Shown piece by piece: positions 38,155 through 47,200 of a stretch of 64,000 nucleotides of DNA; the stretch's first letter is position 1; each line of letters opens with the position of its first letter. The DNA is from Dyadobacter soli (GTDB lineage: Bacteria; Bacteroidota; Bacteroidia; Cytophagales; Spirosomataceae). The DNA lies in NCBI RefSeq assembly GCF_900101885.1, contig NZ_FNAN01000010.1:62001-126000 (forward strand). Direction: 5' to 3'. The notes below the pieces were generated by a model. It did no database searches, had not been told where the DNA came from, and saw only the letters and a list, made by a program, of their open reading frames with translations. The position numbers were made by a program, and so were the translations under genes.

Positions 38155-38198
38155 TTGATCTAGGTCAAGTGTGTTCGAAAATGGCCCAAATACCTTTG
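38155..38198 (+). promoter_or_regulatory. FNR-like box and promoter of the YdjM-like gene
   Basis: TTGAT-CTAG-GTCAA (38155-38168) matches the FNR consensus TTGAT-N4-ATCAA in 9 of 10 positions. The -7 element TACCTTTG is at 38191-38198. The box centre is about 42 bp upstream of the expected start of transcription, the class II activator position. Confidence 0.6.
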
Positions 38199-38225
38199 TA
38201 AGGTCACTAATCAACCACTTGTATT

Positions 38226-38882
38226 ATGTTTTTAGGTCATTACGGTTTAGCATTCGGTGCAAAGAAAGCCGCTCCCAAAGTTTCGCTCCTGACGCTCTTT
38301 GTCGCCGTCGAGTTTGTCGATATTCTCTGGCCATTTCTGCTTTTGCTGGATGTCGAGAAGGTTAAAATCCATCCGGGATTCACAGCGGTCACGCACTTTG
38401 AATTCTTGCATTACCCTTACACGCATAGCCTCGTGATGGGCGTAGTATGGGGGCTCGTGTGCGGGGCGGTATATTGGTTATTCCAAAAAGATCTGCGCAG
38501 TGCGCTGGTCGTCGGCCTGGCTGTACTAAGCCACTGGTTCCTCGACGTCATCGTCCACGTCCCCGACCTTCCGCTGACACCTTTCGGAGGCATTAAAGTC
38601 GGGATGGGCATGTGGAACTCGCTGCCCCTGACCGTGTTGACAGAGTCGGTCATCTTCATCGCCGGCGTCTGGATTTACATTAAAAACACCCGCGCCATAA
38701 ATGGCAAAGGCAAGTGGGGCCTTTTTTCGCTGATCACCTTCTTCGTCATCGCCGAGCTATTCAACATGTTCGGCCCGCCGCCGGAAGACTCCATTCCCGC
38801 ATTGCTGGGGTCGTTCGTGGTTTTGCAGGTGATTGTGCTGGGGCTGGCGCATTTGACGGATCGGAATAGGGAAGTGGTGTAA
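38226..38882 (+). CDS. YdjM-type membrane protein (metal-dependent hydrolase family)
   Basis: The 218-residue protein has about five hydrophobic helices. Conserved His/Asp positions typical of the YdjM/DUF457 family are visible: GHYGLAFGAKK at the N-terminus, YPYTHSLVMGV in the middle and SHWFLDVIVHVPDLP later. The family is called metal-dependent hydrolase, but its substrate is not established. It is preceded by an FNR-like box and a Bacteroidota promoter, directly downstream of the Crp/Fnr regulator, so it is the probable target gene. Confidence 0.8.
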   Translation: MFLGHYGLAFGAKKAAPKVSLLTLFVAVEFVDILWPFLLLLDVEKVKIHPGFTAVTHFEFLHYPYTHSLVMGVVWGLVCGAVYWLFQKDLRSALVVGLAVLSHWFLDVIVHVPDLPLTPFGGIKVGMGMWNSLPLTVLTESVIFIAGVWIYIKNTRAINGKGKWGLFSLITFFVIAELFNMFGPPPEDSIPALLGSFVVLQVIVLGLAHLTDRNREVV

Positions 38883-38946
38883 CGTCGGTCCCCTAACCGT
38901 TGAGTCAGCCGCAGGATCATTGGTGATGAAAGTAATGGTTTTTGAA

Positions 38947-38977
38947 TTGACCGTCATTTGCAAAAAACCTAACTTTA
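38947..38977 (+). promoter_or_regulatory. Promoter candidate for the small ORF pair
   Basis: TTG at 38947-38949 and TAACTTTA at 38970-38977 are spaced 20 bp apart, close to the Bacteroidota TTTG-N19-TAnnTTTG arrangement. The next ATG is 19 bp downstream. Confidence 0.45.
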
Positions 38978-38995
38978 AGCTTTACACACTATGAT

Positions 38996-39172
38996 ATGCG
39001 AAAAAAAAGCCGGCGGGCCGAATTGGTTGAAAGACTCAGGAGTAGGTTAGATTTTCTTGAAAACTTGATGGCCGCGCCCTCGACGGGAATAAGTGATGCT
39101 AAATTCGAAGAAATCCGTGCAGAAGCGGTGAAGGTGAGAGATATGTTGAAAATATTGCAGTGTTTTCCATAA
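38996..39172 (+). CDS. Small 58-residue protein, unrecognised
   Basis: The frame runs ATG 38996 to TAA 39170-39172. The product begins MRKKSRRAELVERLRSRL and continues as a probable amphipathic helix pair with DAKFEEIRAEAVKVRDML. It has a promoter-like sequence just upstream and sits 6 bp before the next small frame, suggesting a two-gene unit. No family is recognised. Confidence 0.5.
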   Translation: MRKKSRRAELVERLRSRLDFLENLMAAPSTGISDAKFEEIRAEAVKVRDMLKILQCFP

Positions 39173-39178
39173 TAGCGT

Positions 39179-39433
39179 ATGAGAGCAGAACTTAGAAATC
39201 GTGTTGACACTTACATGGCGCAAATCAGGGCCGCGGATATTTCCGAAATCCCGGAAATCAAATCTACATTTTTCGAATGGTACAACTCAGTTTCAGATGA
39301 GGATAGAACCGAAATGGAGCCGTTTTGGGACGAAGTCAAAAAAGAAGCGTGGGAAGTAATCAACGAAATCAAAGAATTGATCGAGGAGCTCAAAGCCCTG
39401 AAAGAAGAGGAGCTCGCCGAGGCACGGAAGTGA
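39179..39433 (+). CDS. Small acidic 84-residue helical protein, unrecognised
   Basis: The protein is strongly acidic with a helix-rich C-terminus (EVKKEAWEVINEIKELIEEL, then ALKEEELAEARK) that may form a coiled coil. It follows the basic 58-residue ORF by 6 bp. The opposite charges of the two products could reflect a complex, but neither has a recognised family. Confidence 0.5.
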   Translation: MRAELRNRVDTYMAQIRAADISEIPEIKSTFFEWYNSVSDEDRTEMEPFWDEVKKEAWEVINEIKELIEELKALKEEELAEARK

Positions 39434-39456
39434 TTGACACGGCGAATACATATAAT

Positions 39457-39517
39457 TGACCGCCGATTGCCATTTGATTAGAAAAATCGGCGGTCGGCGG
39501 TCAATGGTCGGCGGTCC
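39457..39517. repeat. Inverted GACCGCCGA-type tandem repeat
   Basis: TTGACCGCCGA at 39457-39467 faces a GGCGGTCGGCGGTCAA arm at 39489-39504 and a further ggtcggcggtcc. The same 7-8 nt unit recurs at 60871-61097 and 63701-63738. It lies between convergent genes. Confidence 0.7.
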
Positions 39518-39520
39518 AAA

Positions 39521-40492
39521 CTACTTCTGAAACCCCTTATAATGCGCCACAATATCTCTGTCGCGGAACTTGTGACTGGGATCCTTCCGCCCCAGGAAGA
39601 ATACGCCGCTTGCGGTATCGATATTGAATGACTCGGGTACGAGGCGATCAAAGAGTTTGATCCAGCCGAAGGCCAGGGAAACCGCGATCGCCACTTTTTT
39701 GCTTCGGGTAAGTCCCCAGGCCGCGTACCGGATGTTCCAGTGAAGCACTGTGCCAATACCGGTCAGAAAGCCCGAATCAATTAATTTAAAATCCTTGAAA
39801 AGCAAACGGTGGCCGCTTTCCGTAAAACGGGTAAAGTCGTACGCGCCCTCGTGTACGTGTTGCTGAAACGGCGTTTCTGCATAAACGACGCCACCCGGTT
39901 TGAGCACGCGGTGCATTTCCGCAGCCACGCGTTGCGGGTACATTACGTGTTCGAGAACCGCCTGGATCCAGATTCCGTCGATACTATTATCGGCGATGGG
40001 TAATGAGTGGCCGTCGGCAATGAAATCAGTATTGGGAGATGCATAGATATCGAATGAAAGAATTTCAACGCTCTTATCGTCGTACATTCCCCCTGCGCCG
40101 TTGCCTACCGCTCCTCCACCAATGATGAGTACAGTAGCTTTTTTACCGACATGCTTCGGTACGTTGTCGAGGAATTTAGCAAGATTGAGCTTCGTTTTTC
40201 TATCGTCTCTCAGGAAGATCCTTTTGATTATATCATATTTGTTGCCGCTCCTTGGTATCAGGCTTTCGCCTCCGGTGGCAAGCAGCGACGCTTTATCCAG
40301 AATGGATTCTTCGAAATTGACAAGAATAGGTATTGTTTTTTGAATCAGCGGTATTTCGTTCGTTGAATGCGAGCACGTAGCGTTGGTACAGTAGATGTGA
40401 TCGTCCGCGATTCGCAAATGAGATAAGCATAGAGGACAAACCAGTGTTCCGGTTTCAATATGCCTGGTGAGCAGTGAACTGAAAGGATTCAT
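39521..40492 (-). CDS. SAM-dependent methyltransferase with N-terminal zinc-ribbon
   Basis: The 323-residue protein starts with a Zn-ribbon-like CPLC...CTNATC cluster, followed by a class I methyltransferase core: VLIIGGGAVGNGAGG as SAM motif I, ILSFDIYAS, and WIQAVLEHV then MHRVLKPGGVVYAE as later motifs. It shares this layout with the methyltransferase at 9868-10638. The ATG at 40492 starts before the zinc cluster; a longer frame is open but lacks homology-like sequence. The substrate is unknown. Confidence 0.82.
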   Translation of the reverse strand: MNPFSSLLTRHIETGTLVCPLCLSHLRIADDHIYCTNATCSHSTNEIPLIQKTIPILVNFEESILDKASLLATGGESLIPRSGNKYDIIKRIFLRDDRKTKLNLAKFLDNVPKHVGKKATVLIIGGGAVGNGAGGMYDDKSVEILSFDIYASPNTDFIADGHSLPIADNSIDGIWIQAVLEHVMYPQRVAAEMHRVLKPGGVVYAETPFQQHVHEGAYDFTRFTESGHRLLFKDFKLIDSGFLTGIGTVLHWNIRYAAWGLTRSKKVAIAVSLAFGWIKLFDRLVPESFNIDTASGVFFLGRKDPSHKFRDRDIVAHYKGFQK

Positions 40493-40643
40493 CGATAGCT
40501 GTGTGTAGAGGCGATGGTGATAGGTGACACGGTTGGAAAAGTAATGTATTTCAAACCGGTGAAACCCGATAAATGATTTAACAGCACAGTTCAATTAACT
40601 ATCGGTAAATGGAGATCGTTGTAGTGAACCTATTTGATTTTCG

Positions 40644-40651
40644 TAACTTTG
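40644..40651 (+). promoter_or_regulatory. Bacteroidota-type -7 element before the AraC gene
   Basis: TAACTTTG matches TAnnTTTG and ends only 4 bp before the ATG at 40655, so a transcript from it would be leaderless or nearly so. Confidence 0.5.
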
Positions 40652-40654
40652 TTT

Positions 40655-41557
40655 ATGGAAAAGCCGGAAACACTCGAAGAATTCTATCAATACAAGTTCA
40701 ACTGGATGCCTGAGAACTTGCAGCGCGACATCGGGCACTTCAATGTGTTCGCAATGCGAGAGAATTTCATCACCAACCCGGAGCCGGCGGCGTACAACCG
40801 GAGGGATTTTTACAAGATCGCATTGATCCGCGGCAAAAACGTGTACCATTACGCCGACAAGAGCCTCGAACTCGACGGTACCGCGCTGATGTTCTTCAAC
40901 CCGCTGGTGCCTTACACCTGGGAAGCGGCCTGCGACGTGGTGACGGGTTATTTCTGCATTTTCAAAGAAGGCTTTTTCTCCGAAAAACTGCGCGGTAATG
41001 TAGGCGACCTGCCCATGTTTGCTATCGGTGGAAAGCCGTCCTATGTTCTGGATGACGTCCAGGATGCACACGTGAGCCAGATTTTTGAGAAAATGGTAGA
41101 AGAAATTGCTTCCGACTATCCCTATAAATATGATCTGCTGAGAAATTACGTGACCGAGCTCGTGCATTATACCCTCAAAATGCAACCCAGCGAGGCACTC
41201 TACCAGCATCCTAATGCGAATTCGCGGATCACAGCCGTGTTTACCGAATTGCTGGAACGTCAGTTTCCGATCGAAACGCCGTCACAACGGTTTGCACTGC
41301 GGTCGGCGAATGATTTTGCACAGCATTTGTCGATGCATGTCAACCATTTGAACCGGGCAATCCGCAAAACAACCGGGAAAACGACGACTACGCACATAGC
41401 CGAGCGCATTACCTCCGAGGCTAAGGCGCTTTTGCGGCATACCAACTGGAATATTTCGGAGATCAGCTATTGCCTCGGGTTTGAAGAGCCGTCGCATTTC
41501 AACAACTTTTTCAAGAAACAGACCACTCAGACGCCTACGGCATTCCGGATTGTTTGA
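40655..41557 (+). CDS. AraC-family transcriptional regulator
   Basis: The 300-residue protein has an N-terminal cupin-like sensor domain (about 20-180, with LMFFNPLVPYTWEAA) and a C-terminal double HTH (about 200-300, ITSEAKALLRHTNWNISEISYCLGFEEPSHFNNFFKKQT). It is followed by an SDR oxidoreductase, an arrangement where the AraC protein often controls the SDR. It is divergent from the methyltransferase. Confidence 0.92.
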   Translation: MEKPETLEEFYQYKFNWMPENLQRDIGHFNVFAMRENFITNPEPAAYNRRDFYKIALIRGKNVYHYADKSLELDGTALMFFNPLVPYTWEAACDVVTGYFCIFKEGFFSEKLRGNVGDLPMFAIGGKPSYVLDDVQDAHVSQIFEKMVEEIASDYPYKYDLLRNYVTELVHYTLKMQPSEALYQHPNANSRITAVFTELLERQFPIETPSQRFALRSANDFAQHLSMHVNHLNRAIRKTTGKTTTTHIAERITSEAKALLRHTNWNISEISYCLGFEEPSHFNNFFKKQTTQTPTAFRIV

Positions 41558-41609
41558 ATTTTGCAAGTATCTGTTTGAACCACGTAATGACCGGGCGTGG
41601 TGGCCATTT

Positions 41610-41617
41610 TACCTTTG
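41610..41617 (+). promoter_or_regulatory. Bacteroidota-type -7 element for the SDR gene
   Basis: TACCTTTG matches TAnnTTTG and lies 27 bp before the ATG at 41645, inside the 87-bp gap after the AraC gene. Confidence 0.55.
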
Positions 41618-41644
41618 TCTTGTTAAAACAATCAACAGAGAATA

Positions 41645-42490
41645 ATGGAAAACAGAAAAGTATGGTTTGTTACCGGCGCCTCCAAAGGCCTGGGACTGGC
41701 ACTCGTGCAAAAATTATTGGCCAATGGCTTTACCGTAGCCGCCACATCACGCTCGATCGATGAGCTGAAAGCCGCTGTTGGCAGCACAGGAGGCCAATTT
41801 TTGCCCCTTAGCGTGTCGCTTACCGACGAGCAGAGCGTAGGCAAGGCGATTGCCGATACGCTGGCTGCATTCGGGCGTATAGACGTGGTCGTTAACAATG
41901 CGGGTTATGGGCTTGCGGGGAGTCTCGAAGAGCTTTCGGACGCTGAATCGCGCGGTAATTTCGATGTCAATGTGTTTGGTATGCTGAACGTCGTTCGCGC
42001 CGTCATGCCGCATTTGCGTGCGCAGCAATCGGGGCATATCCTCAACATTTCGTCGATCGCCGGCATCACGGGCGCATTCCCTGGTTTCGGGATCTATTGC
42101 GCTACCAAATTTGCCGTGAACGGCCTATCGGAATCACTGGCGGCGGAAGTGGCCGATTTTGGCGTGAAAGTAACGATCGTCGAGCCGGGCTATTTCCGTA
42201 CCGACTTCCTTACCGCAGGATCATTTGTAACACCCAAAAACGGCATTGCCGCTTATCAAAAGGTACGCGATTCGGAGGCATTGCACCAGCAGCAGATCAA
42301 CGGTCAGCAGCCCGGCGACCCGGATAAGGCGGCCGATGCGCTGATTCGCATTGCAGGTGAGGCTAATCCGCCGCTGCACCTCATTTTGGGCGAAGATGCG
42401 TTCGGTTTGGCGCAAAACAAGATCGCCGCATTTACGGAAGAGCTGGAAAGCTGGAAATCGGTATCGGTTTCGACAAATTTTGATGCGTAA
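41645..42490 (+). CDS. Short-chain dehydrogenase/reductase
   Basis: The 281-residue SDR has the cofactor loop TGASKGLG, NNAG, catalytic Ser in LNISSIAG and the YxxxK motif in YCATKFA. The residue after the second beta strand (SRS) fits NADP(H) preference. Substrate is unknown. It has its own promoter and probably responds to the upstream AraC protein. It converges with the next gene across 9 bp. Confidence 0.93.
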   Translation: MENRKVWFVTGASKGLGLALVQKLLANGFTVAATSRSIDELKAAVGSTGGQFLPLSVSLTDEQSVGKAIADTLAAFGRIDVVVNNAGYGLAGSLEELSDAESRGNFDVNVFGMLNVVRAVMPHLRAQQSGHILNISSIAGITGAFPGFGIYCATKFAVNGLSESLAAEVADFGVKVTIVEPGYFRTDFLTAGSFVTPKNGIAAYQKVRDSEALHQQQINGQQPGDPDKAADALIRIAGEANPPLHLILGEDAFGLAQNKIAAFTEELESWKSVSVSTNFDA

Positions 42491-42499
42491 ACCGTCTGA

Positions 42500-43135
42500 T
42501 CACTTCATCTTTTCATAAGAAAATGCATCGCCTTTAAGCAGCGGATGTTCACCTTTCAAACCGTCGTTGTCCGGTTTTAGGCTGATGTTTTCGACGAAAA
42601 TCTCGATGATCCAGGGTTCGATGCGGAATTCGAAATAATTGTCTTCCGACTGCACCGGGAATGAAGTGTAGCGTTCCGGCGCGAGTGTAAAGAAAAGGTC
42701 GATGCCGGTGGTCTTGGTTTTGGGTATTTGAAATATGCCCTCCTGGTTCATTTTGCCGTACTTTTCGCCTCCGGCAGTTTTGATGAGTGTTTCAAAAAAC
42801 GGCAGGATTTGTACATTGCTATCGACGATTTTGACGGTTGTGAAGTCATCGGATGCAGTTTTGCTCGTCACAAGAGCGAAATCCTTCTCAGGTCTCGGCC
42901 GACTGTTGAGCACGATCTTTCCGTCGCGGAATTGCCATTTCCCGTGCCCCTGGCGGTCCATGGCACCGTAAGAGAAGTAGAGCTCAAAAGTACTGTCGGG
43001 TTTGAGCAGGATGGCCGAGGCGGTTTCCATAACACCTGTTAAATGATATTCTCCGGGAATGGAATCTGGCGACTGCGCGGCAGCCAAGTGGCAGGGGATC
43101 ATCAATAGAGAGAGGACGTAATGTTTCAGCTTCAT
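42500..43135 (-). CDS. Exported protein, unrecognised
   Basis: The 211-residue protein has a signal peptide (MKLKHYVLSLLMIPCHLAAAQ). The N-terminal part (about 28-80, GEYHLTGVMETASAILLKPDSTFELYFSYG, then GKWQFRDGKIVL) looks like the lipocalin-like beta domains seen in Bacteroidota exported proteins. I do not recognise the family. The ATG at 43135 begins the signal peptide. Confidence 0.6.
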   Translation of the reverse strand: MKLKHYVLSLLMIPCHLAAAQSPDSIPGEYHLTGVMETASAILLKPDSTFELYFSYGAMDRQGHGKWQFRDGKIVLNSRPRPEKDFALVTSKTASDDFTTVKIVDSNVQILPFFETLIKTAGGEKYGKMNQEGIFQIPKTKTTGIDLFFTLAPERYTSFPVQSEDNYFEFRIEPWIIEIFVENISLKPDNDGLKGEHPLLKGDAFSYEKMK

Positions 43136-43273
43136 GAAAGGATAGTTTAAAGTGTATAGTTGAGTACGCCGCATTCCGCTATGGACATACGGCTTAGGAA
43201 ATTTAGCTAAAAACAGCCGTTTTATCCATTGGATAGTTATTATAAGGCTGAAATAGCAAGCGTGTAGAACAAC

Positions 43274-43303
43274 GAAGCCGGACCCATCGCTGGATCCGGC
43301 TTC
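43274..43303 (-). terminator. Hairpin after the DUF5618 gene
   Basis: A 9-bp perfect stem GAAGCCGGA/TCCGGCTTC with a 12-nt loop lies 24 nt past the stop of the DUF5618 gene. No strong T-run follows on that strand, so terminator function is moderate. Confidence 0.5.
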
Positions 43304-43326
43304 ACTTTTCTATCGGTAGTTGTTAT

Positions 43327-43713
43327 TTAGCAGGTGGCAGTGCGTTGTTCTACCCAATGGATGATCTCGTCGGCGTGCCAAAGGCCCGATTTGGCCGTAG
43401 AGAAGTCCGCGTTGCCGTCGTAGCTCATCGACAAATGTAGCAGTTGGTAAGCACTCACGAAGTTGTCAAGCACCTTTTTGTCGGTAGAAGCAAGCTGCTC
43501 CTGATACCAACTAACATCCTTCCGTCCCTTTTTTTTGCCTTTGAAAAAGCTGTCTAGTGCTACCAGAACACCGGTATAGGCCGCGTGGCCAGCCAATTTT
43601 ACATACTTGGGATCGTTGTAACGATAATCCTGCTTGCCAGCCATCTCCCGCAAGATGGTACGCGCATTTTCAACATAGCGTTTTGCTTCGAGAACAGGGT
43701 TTTCATTTTTCAT
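43327..43713 (-). CDS. DUF5618-family protein (intact copy)
   Basis: The 128-residue helical protein resembles DUF5618 proteins found in Bacteroidota, with the features EAKRYVENARTIL, ACHAAYTGVLVA-like segment near 43 (GHAAYTGVLVALDSFF) and the C-terminal ADEIIHWVEQ. The family function is unknown; the fold suggests HEPN-like helices, which is a guess. A same-length paralogue with a nonsense codon lies 146 bp upstream. Confidence 0.75.
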   Translation of the reverse strand: MKNENPVLEAKRYVENARTILREMAGKQDYRYNDPKYVKLAGHAAYTGVLVALDSFFKGKKKGRKDVSWYQEQLASTDKKVLDNFVSAYQLLHLSMSYDGNADFSTAKSGLWHADEIIHWVEQRTATC

Positions 43714-43859
43714 AGTCTGTGCTTTTAGAATGTTTTAGTTATATCAAAAATACGACTTAGACCTACCCATTCCAACTCCGAAATCTAGCTGCATTCGTCT
43801 TTTACACAGGCCTTCATACTCAAATGCACTGCACTAATTATCCACCGGCAATCTCTCAA

Positions 43860-44246
43860 TTAGCAATCGGCAGTATGATTTTCCACCCATTGAACTACCT
43901 CGTCGGCGTTTTGAAAAGCAAGGCTGGCTATTTCTACACTTGTAATTCCTCTGCGACCCATAGCATCGTATAAAAGCAGACGAGTAGTCTCGAAACTAAC
44001 ACTGACGCTTTTGTCTAGTAATTCCAGGTGTTCTTCGTACCACCAAATGTTTCGTTTTTCCCTGCTTTTAAGCTCGAACAATGCTCTTACGGCAATCAAA
44101 ACGCCCTTAAACGCGGTGCGAGCTGCCATTTTTACAAAATCAGGGTGTTCGTAACATCCATCTTGCTCGTCAGCATATTCAGCCAGAATTATCCGTGCAT
44201 TGGCAATGTGCTACTTGGCATTTGTAATTGGATCGATCCTTGTCAT
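43860..44246 (-). pseudogene. DUF5618-family copy interrupted by an in-frame TAG
   Basis: The frame from ATG 44244-44246 to the stop at 43860-43862 spans 387 nt, the same length as the intact neighbour. Codon 12 (44211-44213) is TAG where the neighbour has Tyr in the aligned KRYVENARTIL. The rest stays open and conserved (NARIIL, FVKMAARTAFKGVLIAVRALF, ADEVVQWVENHTADC). Either it is a recent pseudogene, or an 89-residue protein is made from an internal ATG at 44129. Confidence 0.75.
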
Positions 44247-44294
44247 AGCGGTGTTTTTATTTTCAGATTACCTGAAAATACGCTGTTCACCCCT

Positions 44295-47200
44295 CTATTC
44301 CAATTCCAGCACCTCCCTCGGCTTCTGCGGTTTGCGGCGTTTTTCGCTCCACAAATACAGCGGCGGAATGAGTACCGGCGCGAAGAGCAACGTGCTCGTT
44401 AAACCACCGATGATCACGGTTGCGAGCGGGCGCTGCACGTCGGAACCGATGCCGGATGAGATGGCAGCTGGTACCAGACCGATAATGGCCACAACGAGAA
44501 TGGAAAGCATGGCGCGCAGCTGCTCCGATGATGCTTCCAGTACATGGCTTTGGAGATCGCCCTCATTGCCTTGTACGGTACGGTTCAAAGCGGAGACGAG
44601 GAGCACACCGGCCATGACCGAAATACCGAAGATGCTCACGAAACCCACGCCTGCCGATACATTGAAGTAGTACCCGCGCATCAGCAATGCCACAATGCCG
44701 CCGCCGAGCGCGAAGAGAATGCAGCTCATGGTGACCATCGTGTGCGGGAGGTTTTTGAACAACATAAACAGGAACAGGAATACCATCACGATGGTCAGCG
44801 GAATGGTGAATGCCAGCTGCTTACCGGCGCGTTCGAGGTTTTCGTACTGGCCGCCGTAAATGATGCTGTAACCTTTCGGTACGTGCACCTGCGCATTGAG
44901 TTTTTTCTGCAATTCCTTCACAAAACCTCCCTGGTCGCGGCCACGGATGTTAGTGCGGACGGTTACCATGCGTTTGCTGCCGTAGCGATAGATATTCGTC
45001 TGACCTTCAATAAAATGGATGTCCGCCAGCTGGCTCATGGGTATGAGTGCGCCCGTGAGCGAGGGTACCTGAACGCTCTTGATCGCGTCGATGGAGTTGC
45101 GGTATTTGGGCAGGAAGCGGATCACAATGTCGTAGCGTTTGGTACCGTCGTAAAGCGTGGAAATGGTCTTGCCACCGATGGCCGCTTCGATCATATTCTG
45201 AATGTCGGCCACGTTGATACCGAAACGGGCGGCTGCTTGCCGGTTAATATTGATCGCCAACTGTTCCTGAGGGCCTTCCTGTTCGATGTTTACATTATCC
45301 GCGCCGGGCGTTGCCTTCACGATTTTGGCGATCGCTTCCGCTTTTTTGCGCATCATATTCAAATCATCACCTACCACAGACACGGCCAGGTCTGCCGCGC
45401 TACCGGTTACGATTTCCATTACCTGGTCGATAATGGGCTGGCCGGACGAGAATGCGACGGCCGGAAGCTGGGCCTGTAAATCGGCTTTGATTTTTTCCAC
45501 CAGCTCCTTTTTGGTTATCGTGTGGCTCCAAAGGTCGTAATCCTTTAAACCGACGAGGATTTCGTTCCGGTTGGCCGGGAATGGGTCGGTACCGTCGTCG
45601 TTGCGACCGGTTTGGGTGATCACGAATGATATTTGAGGGTATTTGGCAATGATTTTTCGGATTTTAGGCGCATAGCTGGCATTTTCCTGAATGGTAATGC
45701 CGGCCGGAAAGTTGCCGCGCAGGAATATCGAGCCTTCGTCCAATGTCGGTAAGAACTCGGTCCCCAGTTTGATCCCAAACAAAACCAGCACGGTTACGAC
45801 ACTGAAACCCACAAGCACAGTCGTTTTGTAATTCTTTAAAAAGCCGCCCAATGCTTTGGAATAAGACTTTGTAAGGAAATCCAATACAAAATTCTTATGC
45901 TCCTTCATCGGCTTGTCGGGATCGGCCAATGCTTTTTTGTAGGCGAATGAAATGAGCACGGGAATGAAAGTCAACGCGGCCAGCATGGAACCGATCACCG
46001 CGAATGCGAGCGTCAGCGCCATAGGGGAGAAGAGCTTGCCTTCCACGCGCGTCATGAGCAGGATGGGCATGTACGCGAGGATGATAATGGTTACTGAGAA
46101 AAAGATCTCGCGGCCCACTTCCTGCGCGGATAGCAGCGTGATTTTGACAATTCCCTGCTGCTTTTCTTCCGGACTGGCAGTTCGATATTTGCGGATCAAA
46201 TGCTCGGCCATCACGCACGCACCGTCGACGATGATACCGAAGTCGATCGCGCCGAGAGAGAGCAAATTCGCCGGAATACCAGTCAGACGCATTAGGATAA
46301 ACGCAAACAACAGCGAGAATGGAATGGTAAGCGCTACCACCAATGCGCTGCGGATGCTGCCCAGGAAGAAGATCAGCAATATTACGACGATAGAAATGCC
46401 TTCAAACAACGTGTGCGCCACGGTTTCGAGCGAGTGATCAATGAGAAAGCTGCGGTCGTACAATGGCTTCAAATGCACGCCCTCTGGCAATTCGCTGGTT
46501 TCGAGCTCAGTAATGCGGTCTTTCAGGACTTTCAAAACCTCGCTGGGGTTTTCATAGCGGCGGAGCAGGATAATACCCTCCACGCCGCTGCTAACATCCA
46601 CTTTATCAGCAGTGATAGTATAACCCATCACCCCGCTTGGCGGCGGAGGCGTGATTTCGACAGTGGCAACGTCCCGTACAAATACGGGCACCCCATTATC
46701 GGATTTCAATACGATATTCTGGATATCCTGCTCATTCTTAATAGCTCCAAGCCCGCGGATCGCAAAGCCCTGGCCGCCGCGCGCGATCACATTACCGCCG
46801 GTATTCTGGTTGTTGGCATTGATGGCGTCGATCACGTTCTGCATCGACAGGCCGTATTTGACCAGTTTTTCGGGTGAAGTAATGATATGGAATTGCTTCA
46901 AAGGCCCGCCAAAAGTGGTAACATCCGCAATGCCAGGCACTTGCAGCAATGCAGGCTTGATCACCCAATCCTGCAAATCGCGGAGCTGGGTAGGGCTGTA
47001 ACTGGATGGTGCTTCCACGACGTAACGCAGGATTTCACCCACAGCGGTCGACAATGGAGCCAGCTCCGGCGCGACGCCGTCCGGCAGCTCAGCGGAGGCT
47101 AGCCGTTCGGTAACTTGCTGACGGGCGAAATAATCGTCTGTGCCGTCTTTGAATGTCAGCTGCACTACCGACAACCCGAATATCGTCCGGCTGCGTCTGT

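Noticed and set aside
40493..40594. N-terminal extension of the methyltransferase at 39.5 kb
   Set aside because: It precedes the zinc cluster, has no family-like sequence and overlaps the regulatory region of the AraC gene.
44258..44280. 9-bp hairpin as terminator of the RND operon
   Set aside because: On the operon strand it is followed by an A-run, not a T-run, so intrinsic termination is not supported.
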